A stretch of 64,000 bases of DNA from Vallitalea pronyensis (lineage in GTDB: Bacteria > Bacillota > Clostridia > Lachnospirales > Vallitaleaceae), in contig NZ_CP058649.1 of the NCBI RefSeq assembly GCF_018141445.1, forward strand, positions 4,793,001-4,857,000, given 5' to 3'. The translations under genes were made by a program, and so were the position numbers. The notes under the pieces are model-generated. The model searched no databases and was not told where the DNA came from. It was given only the letters and a program-made list of their open reading frames with translations. This document shows positions 36,685 to 46,559 of this stretch, in pieces (positions within the stretch are counted from its first letter, which is position 1; the number at the start of each line of letters is the position of its first letter).

Positions 36685-38283
36685 TCAAGATTGTGTCCAT
36701 GATTTATTATGCCTATAAGCTGTTGGCGTCATTCCTGTACGGCTTTTAAACATCCTACTAAAATAATGTTCATTATCATAACCTATTTGAGCTGCAATAT
36801 GACTAATCTGTAAGTTGGTTTCATTTAAATACCTTTTTGCATGCATTAAACGAATGCCTATAATATATTCCTGTATTGTTTGACCTGTTTCCTTCTTAAA
36901 AAGGGAACTCATATACGTATAGGACAAACCAACTTTATGGGCTAAGTCTTCAATGTTGAGCCTGTCCATATAATGATTTCTAACGTATTCCTTGATTTTA
37001 ACAACATACAAACTGGTATCTTCTCGGTCTTTCATATCTTCTTCAAGTTTTATTTTTAAATCCTTGAGTAAATCTACCATATCATTTTTTCTAAGGTGCT
37101 TATGCAGTATATCTGTTTCTTCAATCTGTCTAATTGCTTTAATAATACGATAATAAGACTTTCTATGGGCATATTCTTTAATATCGTATATAAAAGCGGA
37201 TATATAATACTGCACTTGACCTTTTGTAATGCGTTCGTCACCTTTAAACGTCTGTATAATTGTAATGAACTCCTCGTTAATCACTTTATGGTCTTCACTT
37301 TCAATAGCTCTTCTAAAAGTACGAATGGATTTTTCTACTGTAGTATGTTGCACTTTATCCATGATTTCTCTTATGTCTTTATAAAAAACTGCACCAATTT
37401 CTCGGCTAATATTATAATCGCTGCTACTGGCTTGATACGCTTCTAAATAAGTCAGCGGTATACTCCCTATGCCAGATAAAAGCTCGCTTATACCCACACT
37501 AATATTGAGGTTCAGATATTGGTTAATCACAAAAATAAACCTGTTGGCTAATCGCATAAGATAGTCTTTGTTCTCAGCTTCGCTCATATTATCCATGTTA
37601 TGTAATATGCTTAATTCCTTGTAGCCTGTTTGGCACAGATAAATATTTTCATAATCTTTAGCGACATTACTAACAAGATCCACGATTGTAGTGAAATCAA
37701 TTTCTTCAATTTGCTGACCGCCTCTTATTAAGAAACATACAAACATTGACTTTTTAAAATTAATCTGATACTGCTTCCATATTGTATTCACATCTGGTAT
37801 TTCTTTATCTTTGCCGTATAACAGTATCTTTAGAAAATTCTGCTGTACAGCATGTAACACTTCCGTTTCAATGAATTCACTCTTTTTTATGGGTCTATCG
37901 GTCTGCTCATCCAATTTATGTCTACATCTACTTAAAACTGTTACCAGTTGTTCTTCATTAATATTATTCTTAAGGATGTAGTCAATAGCTCCAAGCTTCA
38001 TGGCTTCTTTTAGGTACATAAAATCATCATGAGCACTTATAACAACAAAATCAACCGGTTCACCCTTTTCACGACACGCTTTCATTAATCCTATACCATC
38101 TAGCTTTGGCATCCTCATATCTGTGAGAATAAGATCCGGTCTTTCTTTTTCCACAAGCTCTAGAGCTTCAATACCGTTAGTTGCCTGTCCAGCTAATGTA
38201 AAACCATATTTTTTCCAATCAATAAGACCCTTTATTCCAATTCTACTTATAACTTCATCGTCAACAATGATAACTTTATACAT
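36685..38283 (-). CDS. Response regulator, AraC-type output (YesN type, full length)
   Basis: 532 aa. The start at 38283 (MYKVIIVDDEV) follows GGAGGAG. Receiver with D55 in LILTDMRMPKLDG and Lys in YILKNNINEEQL, a middle region of about 280 residues, and a C-terminal AraC HTH pair (LNIEDLAHKVGLSYTYMSSLFKK, HYFSRMFKSRTGMTPTAYR). It overlaps the end of the kinase gene by 8 bp, so the two are coupled. Expected to activate the system 2 operon or hydrolase genes. Confidence 0.94.
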   Translation of the reverse strand: MYKVIIVDDEVISRIGIKGLIDWKKYGFTLAGQATNGIEALELVEKERPDLILTDMRMPKLDGIGLMKACREKGEPVDFVVISAHDDFMYLKEAMKLGAIDYILKNNINEEQLVTVLSRCRHKLDEQTDRPIKKSEFIETEVLHAVQQNFLKILLYGKDKEIPDVNTIWKQYQINFKKSMFVCFLIRGGQQIEEIDFTTIVDLVSNVAKDYENIYLCQTGYKELSILHNMDNMSEAENKDYLMRLANRFIFVINQYLNLNISVGISELLSGIGSIPLTYLEAYQASSSDYNISREIGAVFYKDIREIMDKVQHTTVEKSIRTFRRAIESEDHKVINEEFITIIQTFKGDERITKGQVQYYISAFIYDIKEYAHRKSYYRIIKAIRQIEETDILHKHLRKNDMVDLLKDLKIKLEEDMKDREDTSLYVVKIKEYVRNHYMDRLNIEDLAHKVGLSYTYMSSLFKKETGQTIQEYIIGIRLMHAKRYLNETNLQISHIAAQIGYDNEHYFSRMFKSRTGMTPTAYRHNKSWTQS

Positions 38284-39997
38284 GTTCTCCTCCTTCATTC
38301 AATGGATAATTCATAGGTATTCTTATCACTACTGTCGTTCCTTCATCCACTGTACTTTCAATTGATAAACCATATTTTTTACCATATAGAAGCTGCAATC
38401 TTTCATGGACATTGATGATACCAATATTATTAAAACCCTTTTTCCCATAAATGTGATGGGATTTATCCAATACTTCTTTTACCTGTTTAGCCGACATGCC
38501 TATTCCATTATCACTGATTTCTATTGTCATCATGTTATCATGACCACTGACTGAAATAATAATCACACCTGTTCCCTTTTTGGGTTCAATACCATGGAAT
38601 ATTGCATTTTCAACTATGGGCTGTAAGATAAACTTAGGACAACTTGTTCCATAGTACTTTTCATCAATATCCAATTGTAATTCAAACTTCCCATTGTATT
38701 TTATTTGCTGTATTTTACAGAAAGATTGTATTAATTCCACTTCATCTTTAAGATTAGATATCTCACTACCTTTGCTAACTTTCCTAAGCATTTTCCATAA
38801 CTGATCAATCATGTCTTTAATGGTGTACGCTTTTTGCATTTGAGCCATCCAGCTAATGGTATTAAGGGTATTATATAAAAAATGAGGGTTAATCTGTGAT
38901 TGAAGGGCTTTATAATCCAATTCCTTAATGGTTTTATCTTTTTGTATTTCTTTTTCACGGGATTCCCTTACCCTGACTGTCATTTTATTAAAACTATCTG
39001 TTAACCTGCCAATTTCATCATGACTGTAATAATAAACCATCTCTAGTGAATCACTGGATACAGCTTTATCCATTGTTTCGACAAGCTGTTTAATAGGTCC
39101 GACAACCTTTTTTGTTATAAACCATAGAATGGTTGACGATAATAAAAAAGTACATAACGTTGTAAGGATAATAATATAAAAGAACGCCTTATATTCTGCA
39201 TTGATATTAACCGTTGAAGAATCACTGATTAAATGCCAGCCATTATTTAATGCTATATTTACATGAATTGGACCCAATGTATCATCATGATACGGTTTAC
39301 CAATAAGACTTTCGTCATAGCTGTATATAATATTATACTGGTCATCAAGAAGGGTGAACACGGTATCGGATACTTTCGTATTGTTTTTGAGCATATTACC
39401 AAAATAACTTGGATCAATTTCAAAATATAAAAAACCTATATTCTCATAGTCCTTATCAACAAGTATTCTATTATACGCAAGTACTTGTTGTCCTGCCAAC
39501 GTCTGGTCAAGGCTTGTTTGAATCCCTTTGTATGTGAGTTTGCGTATACGGTCATCTCTAAAATCACCTACTCGTTCATGAATGGCTTTTTTGGATACAA
39601 AATCGCTGCCAATACGATACCAGAAATCATCCCCGTAATAACCAGACATGTAGAATACTTCAAAAGCATTAAATATGTTGAACGTAATAAAAGAATTAAA
39701 TACCTGGGTTAGGCGCTGATCGGTTCGAATTCTTTCATAATGGTCTTCAAAAAGATTACTATTCGTTATTTTCTTAATGACCCATTCATTACTAAAAAAA
39801 TAGTCAGAAATACTTTCAACTTGTATGTACTCATGATCTATAATGCCTGCTATATATACCGTATTCTCTCGTATAAGCACTTCATATTTCTCTTTAAGTA
39901 TTTGTTTTGTTAATAGATAGGACATGATGCCCATTACAACGGAAGGTATAATCACGACTAGAATAACTAATAAAAAGAATTTTTTTCTAAGACCCAT
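38276..39997 (-). CDS. Sensor histidine kinase, YesM type (system 2)
   Basis: 573 aa. The ATG at 39997 after GGGGAGAG is chosen over a TTG two codons earlier. Helix 1 (KKFFLLVILVVIIPSVVMGI), an extracellular sensor region (to about 275), helix 2 (FFYIIILTTLCTFLLSSTIL), HAMP, H372 in QSQINPHFLYNTLNT and HATPase_c (IVENAIFHGIEP, ISDNGIGMSAKQ, NNIGIINVHERLQLLYG). Here the kinase precedes its regulator, the reverse of the order in operon 1. Confidence 0.94.
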   Translation of the reverse strand: MGLRKKFFLLVILVVIIPSVVMGIMSYLLTKQILKEKYEVLIRENTVYIAGIIDHEYIQVESISDYFFSNEWVIKKITNSNLFEDHYERIRTDQRLTQVFNSFITFNIFNAFEVFYMSGYYGDDFWYRIGSDFVSKKAIHERVGDFRDDRIRKLTYKGIQTSLDQTLAGQQVLAYNRILVDKDYENIGFLYFEIDPSYFGNMLKNNTKVSDTVFTLLDDQYNIIYSYDESLIGKPYHDDTLGPIHVNIALNNGWHLISDSSTVNINAEYKAFFYIIILTTLCTFLLSSTILWFITKKVVGPIKQLVETMDKAVSSDSLEMVYYYSHDEIGRLTDSFNKMTVRVRESREKEIQKDKTIKELDYKALQSQINPHFLYNTLNTISWMAQMQKAYTIKDMIDQLWKMLRKVSKGSEISNLKDEVELIQSFCKIQQIKYNGKFELQLDIDEKYYGTSCPKFILQPIVENAIFHGIEPKKGTGVIIISVSGHDNMMTIEISDNGIGMSAKQVKEVLDKSHHIYGKKGFNNIGIINVHERLQLLYGKKYGLSIESTVDEGTTVVIRIPMNYPLNEGGEHV

Positions 39998-40193
39998 AAA
40001 CAACTCTCCCCTTCCTTTTAGAAAATATCTTAAATCAATTGTCCCACAAACTGGGTTATTATATGCACTTATTGCTTCTAGGTGTATGATAGCACGACAA
40101 AAGACATCGTTCCATATATCATCTTTATTAAGGTGACATAGAACGATGCCGCATAAACATTTAATTAAACTTCTTATGATAAAAGCAAAAGGG

Positions 40194-41564
40194 CTAGTCT
40201 TCTTCTTGAATCACTTTATCTGCTCTCTTCTTAATGTTATTAATTGTTGTTTCTAAATCTTGTTCTTTAACAAAGTATTTTTCTACTTCTTCATCCATCA
40301 CTTTGTCATAGTTAGCTGCGTTCTTACCAGATACTTTTTCTGTTAACATGACGGTTTCAGGATTAGAGAATACTGTCGATAATATTTCTTTGGTTAAACC
40401 TTCTCCACCTAATTGGTCTCCAACATCACCAAATAAATTTTTGGCTTCAACGGCTTGACTCGTTGGCACCATAACCGATGAATTTTCAGAACTCATTCTT
40501 ATAAGATCCACTACAATTTCTGTGGCAAGTCCGGGATTAGCTGACGTTCCACCTATTCCAATACCACCTACAACACCCCAAGTCTTTGTAGTCGCAGAAC
40601 CTTCATCTACTGGCATAGGAGCTACACCAAGATCCCAATCACGTGGGAACGTTTCATTATCCGTTGCCCAGCTTAGCAACCATGAGCCTTGAAGAAACAT
40701 GCCATACTGACCGTTCATAAAAGCTGTTGCAGGTCTTTTTGATACAACATTATCCGCATGTGTAGGTATACTCTCATCTTCATGCATCATTTTGTATGTG
40801 GCTTCAAGAGCTTCTGCAAATGCTGCATCTTCTATATTAGATAAACCTTCTTCGTTATAGAATTGCTCACCTCCACCTAATTTCATTAAAGCTTCACCAT
40901 ACCAGAACATTGGCCAAGTTAATTGTAATGCACCATAGATCTTATTTTCACCTTCGCCAGAAGTTAGTTTCTTACTTAATGCTCTGTATTCATCCCATGT
41001 AATGGGTTCGTTTGGATCCAAGTATTCTTCACCTGCATCATCAAAAATCTTTTTATTGTAATAAAGTGCCCATTTTGTTGGTGAATTAGGTAACATAACT
41101 GGTTCACCATTATATAGAGATTGTGCAGCATAAGGACCATATTCTTCTTCAAAATCTAAACCAATTTCATCTAAATACTTAGCGATTGGCTGAATTGTAC
41201 CACTCATTGCAAACTGATCTTTCATAATAGGATTGTACATAGCAAGTATATCCACCTGTTCTCCACCAGCTATGGATACAGCTATTTTTGTTTCATAGTC
41301 ACCAGAATCCTCTAATAAAACAAAATCTACATGACTATATTTTTCTAATTTTTGTACATCTTCTATTGCCTGTACAATCTCTGGTGTATCCAACATTTTT
41401 GCTAGATTAATAACAATTTTTTGTCGTTCTTTTTTGTTATCTGAAGCTACGTTTTTATCTCCCCCATTTGAATCACCATCTGATTTACCATCATCTTTTC
41501 CACATCCTGTAAAAAGGCTTACCATAAGTGTCAATACAAATAATAAAGTTAAAAGTTTTTTCAT
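40194..41564 (-). CDS. Sugar-binding lipoprotein of ABC importer (system 2)
   Basis: 456 aa. Lipoprotein signal MKKLLTLLFVLTLMVSLFTGC followed by an acidic Ser/Gly linker, then an extracellular solute-binding family 1 protein (GGEQVDILAMYNPIMKDQFA, LPNSPTKWALYYNKKIFDDAG, GQYGMFLQGSWLLSWA). First gene of the operon binding protein - kinase - regulator - permease - permease. A weak hairpin at 40105-40148 may lower read-through into the kinase gene. Confidence 0.93.
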   Translation of the reverse strand: MKKLLTLLFVLTLMVSLFTGCGKDDGKSDGDSNGGDKNVASDNKKERQKIVINLAKMLDTPEIVQAIEDVQKLEKYSHVDFVLLEDSGDYETKIAVSIAGGEQVDILAMYNPIMKDQFAMSGTIQPIAKYLDEIGLDFEEEYGPYAAQSLYNGEPVMLPNSPTKWALYYNKKIFDDAGEEYLDPNEPITWDEYRALSKKLTSGEGENKIYGALQLTWPMFWYGEALMKLGGGEQFYNEEGLSNIEDAAFAEALEATYKMMHEDESIPTHADNVVSKRPATAFMNGQYGMFLQGSWLLSWATDNETFPRDWDLGVAPMPVDEGSATTKTWGVVGGIGIGGTSANPGLATEIVVDLIRMSSENSSVMVPTSQAVEAKNLFGDVGDQLGGEGLTKEILSTVFSNPETVMLTEKVSGKNAANYDKVMDEEVEKYFVKEQDLETTINNIKKRADKVIQEED

Positions 41565-41578
41565 TATAATCTCCTTTC

Positions 41579-41590
41579 AGATTATCTGTT
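41579..41590 (-). promoter_or_regulatory. AGATAATCTG palindrome upstream of system 2
   Basis: CAGATTATCTGT on the plus strand, a near-perfect palindrome just upstream of the ribosome site of the binding-protein gene. The same core occurs at 24304-24314 upstream of GH29 copy 1. Short and A/T-rich, so it may be chance. The rest of 41565-41951 shows only the palindrome at 41905-41924. Confidence 0.35.
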
Positions 41591-41904
41591 ATTTAAGCAT
41601 CTGTGGAACAGCACCACCTCATTCTTTAACAAATAATACTAAGAATCTATATCTTATGTATAAAGAATTAAAAACGAGTTTTGTTATGTATAGCAATAAT
41701 ATCATGCCTAATGCGTAAACAAAATAATCTCATTTCCTAAAAACTTTCATATTTAATGCCTTTATTATAAAAAAACATATTAAAATACTACTGTTAGTTT
41801 CATTATTTATTATAACTGACATTATTTTCTAGGGTATATCCTTTAATTGTACTTTTAAGAAATATTACTAATATGACACCTACTGATTATATGATTTGCG
41901 CTAC

Positions 41905-41924
41905 AGCTTATTTTAAAATAAGCT
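41905..41924 (-). terminator. Palindrome after GH29 copy 2, possible terminator
   Basis: AGCTTATTTTAAAATAAGCT, a 20-bp perfect palindrome 28 bp after the GH29 copy 2 stop. It lacks a clear U-run on the minus strand, so termination is only inferred. Confidence 0.45.
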
Positions 41925-41951
41925 TGTTTTGTTAAATGCCAAGAAAAATTT

Positions 41952-43436
41952 CTACACTTCTATCATTAAACAGTTCGTATATTCTGTTGGTAACTCTTTA
42001 GGTAGTTGTACTGTAAGAAGACCAAATGTATGCGAAAATTCTACGTCGCCATATCCTAATAAAGTAACTTTGTTAATGTCCTCTTTCATAAAACTCTTTA
42101 ATATCGCTACTCTATTTTCTGGAGCACTTAACATAAAGGCATAGACATGATTACCTTTTTTCGTAAAACGGAAATCTTCACTTTTCCATTCTACTCTATT
42201 TTCGTTAAATAATTCTGCACTTGCATGGCTACTACCTTCAGAAGGGATAACCCATGGTCTAGTTCCATGAATACCTTCTCCGCATATCTTAAACCATTTT
42301 GCCAGCTCATCAAGAATGAACTCTGCTTCTCTGTCAATGCTTCCATCTGGTCGCTGAACAATATTCATCAATATTGTTCCATTTTTAGCTACGATATCTA
42401 CCAGCATTTCTATAATGTGACCGGGTCTTTTGTATACTGTTGTCTTTCCATAATACCAAGCACCAATACAGGTATCTGTCTGCCACACATGTGGTAGAGC
42501 ATCTTTTAACTGACTCTTCTCAAGATCTAACACACCAATGGAATAGACTTTTTCTCTTCTGTCTTTTTGTGTATATACATAATTGTTTTTGCCGTATTTT
42601 TCGATTGACTTATTATAGTAATAAGCTACTGCTTCAAGACCTGGTTTGAATAGTGCATCATCTTCATTAAGCATAACCCCTTCTGCATCAATAATGGCAT
42701 CACCAAATGGTAATCCACCATCTGTATATAATAACTCTGGCTCATATTTATCAATGATTTCCTTCATGACAGCTACCCACTCTTTGTGGAACTTTTTATT
42801 ATCGGTATACCATTGAATCTTATCTACATCCAACAGACACCCCTTTTCATCTCTTTTAACATGTTCATAATTGTCAAAATAATAATCACGGTACTCAGGA
42901 TTGTTACCATCATAAGGGATGCCTTTGTATGGACCATGACTATCACAGCCTTTATTCGTTGTCCACCATGAAAATGTTGCACCATAGTGCTCTGTTATCC
43001 CAAATGGCATATTAAATTTTTCCGCTGCTTTTTTCCACATGCCACATATATCTTTCATTGGACCAACCTTCGTTGAATTCATAGGGTTAATGTCTGAATC
43101 ATAGTTGAAAAAGTGATCGTGGTGCATAGCCATACTACAAAAATAACGTGCTCCAGCTTTGTAATACTTTTCCATTAATTGATCTGGATTAAAATTTTCT
43201 GCCTTCCATAAGTCACACATATCTTTGAAACCAAATTCCGATGGATGTCCATATGTCCTTAGATGATACAGATACTGAGGTGTATCCTGTATATACATGT
43301 TTCTTGCGTACCAGTCTTCACACATTGCTAAAGTCTGGGGACTCCATATACTCCATATTCCAAATTTTGCATCTTTAAACCATTCGGGCACTTCATAATT
43401 TCTTAGGGACTCAAAATTAGCTTTGTATTTTTTCAT
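41952..43436 (-). CDS. GH29 family enzyme, copy 2, altered active-site motif
   Basis: 494 aa, no signal peptide. The start at 43436 (MKKYKANFESLRNYEVPEWF) follows GAGGAG. It is homologous to copy 1 along its length: PEWFKDAKFGIWSIWSPQTLA, FCSMAMHHDHFFNYDS, and PELLYTDGGLPFGDAI with probable nucleophile D239. The conserved His of the H-W motif in FGI..HW is replaced by Ile (FGIWSIWSP), a residue that contacts the sugar in known fucosidases. Substrate change is therefore likely. The conserved 70-bp element lies just upstream, and an AraC regulator gene is divergent. Confidence 0.87.
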   Translation of the reverse strand: MKKYKANFESLRNYEVPEWFKDAKFGIWSIWSPQTLAMCEDWYARNMYIQDTPQYLYHLRTYGHPSEFGFKDMCDLWKAENFNPDQLMEKYYKAGARYFCSMAMHHDHFFNYDSDINPMNSTKVGPMKDICGMWKKAAEKFNMPFGITEHYGATFSWWTTNKGCDSHGPYKGIPYDGNNPEYRDYYFDNYEHVKRDEKGCLLDVDKIQWYTDNKKFHKEWVAVMKEIIDKYEPELLYTDGGLPFGDAIIDAEGVMLNEDDALFKPGLEAVAYYYNKSIEKYGKNNYVYTQKDRREKVYSIGVLDLEKSQLKDALPHVWQTDTCIGAWYYGKTTVYKRPGHIIEMLVDIVAKNGTILMNIVQRPDGSIDREAEFILDELAKWFKICGEGIHGTRPWVIPSEGSSHASAELFNENRVEWKSEDFRFTKKGNHVYAFMLSAPENRVAILKSFMKEDINKVTLLGYGDVEFSHTFGLLTVQLPKELPTEYTNCLMIEV

Positions 43437-43483
43437 AATGCTCCTCATTTCTTTAAAATCATTATTATCATTTATACTAATTT

Positions 43484-43554
43484 ATCATCTTCTTATATAG
43501 AGAACCATGGTTAATCATATTATATATGTGGACAAAATTAAGGTTTTATTGTAC
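43484..43554 (-). promoter_or_regulatory. Conserved upstream element, copy B
   Basis: Near-identical to 22509-22580. The core 43502-43547 on the minus strand reads through TTGTCCACATATATAATATG to AACCATGGTT, a perfect 10-bp palindrome (one mismatch in copy A). It lies 50-115 bp before GH29 copy 2, in the divergent gap to the cupin-AraC gene, whose product is the obvious candidate binder. Confidence 0.65.
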
Positions 43555-43704
43555 GATGATACTATAAAGTTTTCTTAATATAAAACATTTATTACTATCC
43601 ATGTAATCACTACCATACTGTATTCTGACCTATTATAAAGTCAACTTTTTTTAAGTAAAAGTAATGCTTGTTCTAAAGTAATTTTTATAGAAAGGATATT
43701 CGAA

Positions 43705-44538
43705 ATGTCCGATAACCTCTTTACTGATATGAGTAATTTATTAGATTATATTTCTCCTAAGTTCCTGCTTGGGAATCTTGAAGTTGTTATGACTGACTGG
43801 AGCGGTAAAGATTTTGTATATGATTTTTACAAATTTTACTATTTCTTAGACGGTGAAGCAACCATTAGCATGTTTAATAAAACATTTTATCCTCAACCTG
43901 GAGAACTTTATATTATCCCCCCTTATACAAAACACAGTTACTCTCATAACCCTAAGCATCCAATATACCTCTATTGGTGTCATATAGAATTATCTACTGT
44001 ACTGAATAGAATCTTTGTTTTTTCAAGCAAAACCGTTAAATGCATCCCCAAAAAAGAAAATATGGTTCTAATACTTGATAATCTCCTTGCTAGCACCGTT
44101 GATAACTCTCTTGTGAATATCCTTACAAGAAAATCATGTATTCTACAACTTATGGCGATTTTTTTTCAATATATTGATTTAAGTAATATTCAATTGCAAT
44201 CTGACAATGCCTTTTACAATACGATCAATCGATATATCATGGATAATCTTGATAAACCCATACACATTCAGGACCTTGCTGATATTGTTCACCTACAGCC
44301 CAATTATTTTATCAATCTATTTAAGCAAATTTTCCATGTTTCACCCATTACATACATTAATACTTTACGCTTAGAAAAAGCAGCAATCCTTCTTTCGTCA
44401 AACCCCCAGCTAAGTATTGAACTCATTGCTTCTAAAAGTGGTTTTACAGATTACCGTTACTTTGGTAGAATCTTTAAAAAACGTTATGGACTGACACCAT
44501 CTCAGTATCGTTTAACGAAAAATACTTGCCGACCATAA
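43705..44538 (+). CDS. AraC-family regulator with cupin sensor domain
   Basis: 277 aa. An N-terminal cupin-type sugar-binding domain (YYFLDGEATISMFNKTFYPQPGELYIIPPYTKHSY) and a C-terminal AraC HTH pair (IHIQDLADIVHLQPNYFINLFKQ, DYRYFGRIFKKRYGLTPSQYR) are clear. RBS AAAGGA. Divergent from GH29 copy 2. Proteins of this design usually activate glycoside hydrolase and transport genes in response to a small sugar. The gap 44539-44785 holds no gene and no clear terminator. Confidence 0.92.
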   Translation: MSDNLFTDMSNLLDYISPKFLLGNLEVVMTDWSGKDFVYDFYKFYYFLDGEATISMFNKTFYPQPGELYIIPPYTKHSYSHNPKHPIYLYWCHIELSTVLNRIFVFSSKTVKCIPKKENMVLILDNLLASTVDNSLVNILTRKSCILQLMAIFFQYIDLSNIQLQSDNAFYNTINRYIMDNLDKPIHIQDLADIVHLQPNYFINLFKQIFHVSPITYINTLRLEKAAILLSSNPQLSIELIASKSGFTDYRYFGRIFKKRYGLTPSQYRLTKNTCRP

Positions 44539-44785
44539 TATTACACTCTATACACTTTATAAAAAAATATCCTTATTCTATTAACAGATACACATCTGTT
44601 ATTTTTATAAAACAAATCATCGACTCTCTTTTATCCAAAAAGATGACTAAACAGAACATGCTGAGCACATAACCAAAAGAGACTCTCCTGTGAAAAAGAG
44701 CGCTTCTTCCAATATACTTTATTTATCTGTCACTAATCGTTATTTTCAATAACTAGTAAGTTACAATTATATAGACAAATAACAC

Positions 44786-46477
44786 TTATTTTACTGCATC
44801 GTATGCTTCTTGTTGTAATTCTAAGAATCTATCTAATCCCATTGATTTTAGCGTACTTAGATAATCATCCCACGCAGCATCAATATCTACATCTGTAACG
44901 ATGAATTCTGCCACCATTTGGTCTATATGATCTCTAAAAGTCAAATCATATGTTGCGTATTCAGCAGCCTGCTCCTCCGTATATTTTAGTGCTGGTTTAC
45001 GAACTTCTGGCCCACCAACATATGGGAAATAGTTATTGATTGTATCTTCATAAACGACTTTATTAATATTCCAAGGATTCTCTGTATAACCACCTTTGAA
45101 AACTTTCTCTGTTAAGAACTGATTGCCCAATTTCCAGTATGAGTTAGGTGGTTGATCAGCAAGTGGCATCAGTTGTTCGTATATTGCTTTCTCTCCTTCA
45201 ATAAATCCTGATTTGGAATCATCATCTATATAATCCCAACCTAATCCTTTAGGACCAAAACCGTTATCCATGGTCATTTCTTCACTATATAATAAATCAG
45301 CTAATGCCATAGCAATTTCAGGGTGTTTACACTTATCTGTGATACTAAGTCCTGGAATATAATAGGCGTATGGATTATATTCCGCAGATCTAATGCCTTC
45401 TGGTCCTTCCAAAGGAGCAAGAGCAATATAATCCTTCCATCTTTCATTAGCAAGATTAAGGGCACAACCTTGATAACCTGATGTAAATGCTCCAAGTATG
45501 ACATCATCTGGGTTTTCACCCATTTGTTTTAATCCATCTCCAGTTTGGGTAAAACTTTCTGGTGCAAGTAAACCTTCTTGACGAAGCTTTTGTAAGTATT
45601 TCATTGCTTCTTTCCATCCATCTGTCGTATATCTAGCTATTACTTTATCATGATCAACAATATATCTTCCGCCCCCAAGTTCAGTAAACGAGCCTATAAA
45701 GAAATCTTGTACTTGCGTGCCCCAACCTCTATAGGCACCTGCCAAAGAAATCTCATCAGGTTTACCATTTCCATTTGGATCTTCTGTAGCAAAAGCCTTC
45801 ATAACTTTATAGAAATCTTCTGTTGTCTTAGGCTCTTCTAGACCCAAATTATCTAACCATGGTTTATATATATACAGCTTTTTAATCATAGATACATTTG
45901 GAATTATCGTCACTTGAGGTAGATTGTATATACTACCGTCTAACTGTACAGATACTTCCTTTGCTTCAGGATAATTGTCAAAAATATATTGTGTATTCTC
46001 CCCATATTTTTCAATTAAATCGTTAAGTGGTATTAATGAACCTTGTGCGCCATGTGCTCCTTGCTGCTCAGCAGTTAAATGTGTCACACAAATAAGATCT
46101 GGATAATCCCCTGTAGACAATAATAGATTCAATCTTTCAGTAGCTTCATTGGCTGAGGCAACTATAAATTCAAGATTGATGTTCGTCATTTCCTCAATTT
46201 TTCTAGTAAAAGCATTATTATCATAATCATCAACCATTGGCCTTGTATGAACAAATGCTGTTAACGTTATCTGTTCTTTTAGAGGAAAAGTAATCTTTCC
46301 ATCTACACTTTCATCTGTACCATCATCTTCACTTTCACCCGCACCAGTATCACCATTATTTTGCTCTGTGACTTCTTTGTTTACTTTTTTCTCTTTTTCT
46401 GAATCATGACCACACCCTGATAAAATTACTGTACTAACCATCATTAGCACTAAAATCATTGAAACGAGCTTTTTCAT
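44786..46477 (-). CDS. Sugar-binding lipoprotein of ABC importer (system 3, LplA/YtcQ type)
   Basis: 563 aa, longer than the other two binding proteins and of the LplA/YtcQ kind. Lipoprotein signal MKKLVSMILVLMMVSTVILSGC, a Glu/Asp/Gly linker, then LLSTGDYPDLICVTHLT, AFATEDPNGNGKPDEISLAG (a calcium-binding-like loop common in this group) and IDAAWDDYLSTLKSMGLDRFLELQQEAYDA at the end. Last gene of permease - permease - binding protein. Oligosaccharide uptake is inferred. Confidence 0.93.
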   Translation of the reverse strand: MKKLVSMILVLMMVSTVILSGCGHDSEKEKKVNKEVTEQNNGDTGAGESEDDGTDESVDGKITFPLKEQITLTAFVHTRPMVDDYDNNAFTRKIEEMTNINLEFIVASANEATERLNLLLSTGDYPDLICVTHLTAEQQGAHGAQGSLIPLNDLIEKYGENTQYIFDNYPEAKEVSVQLDGSIYNLPQVTIIPNVSMIKKLYIYKPWLDNLGLEEPKTTEDFYKVMKAFATEDPNGNGKPDEISLAGAYRGWGTQVQDFFIGSFTELGGGRYIVDHDKVIARYTTDGWKEAMKYLQKLRQEGLLAPESFTQTGDGLKQMGENPDDVILGAFTSGYQGCALNLANERWKDYIALAPLEGPEGIRSAEYNPYAYYIPGLSITDKCKHPEIAMALADLLYSEEMTMDNGFGPKGLGWDYIDDDSKSGFIEGEKAIYEQLMPLADQPPNSYWKLGNQFLTEKVFKGGYTENPWNINKVVYEDTINNYFPYVGGPEVRKPALKYTEEQAAEYATYDLTFRDHIDQMVAEFIVTDVDIDAAWDDYLSTLKSMGLDRFLELQQEAYDAVK

Positions 46478-46559
46478 TATTACACCATACCTTCCTTTTG
46501 TTTTATATGTTATTCATTGTCATAATATCACTGATATACGTACAATGAATGTGATACTC

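Noticed and set aside
40105..40148. CATCGTTC/GAACGATG repeat as a terminator after the system 2 binding protein
   Set aside because: Eight-base arms with a 28-nt loop and a weak T-run; too poor to list as a feature.
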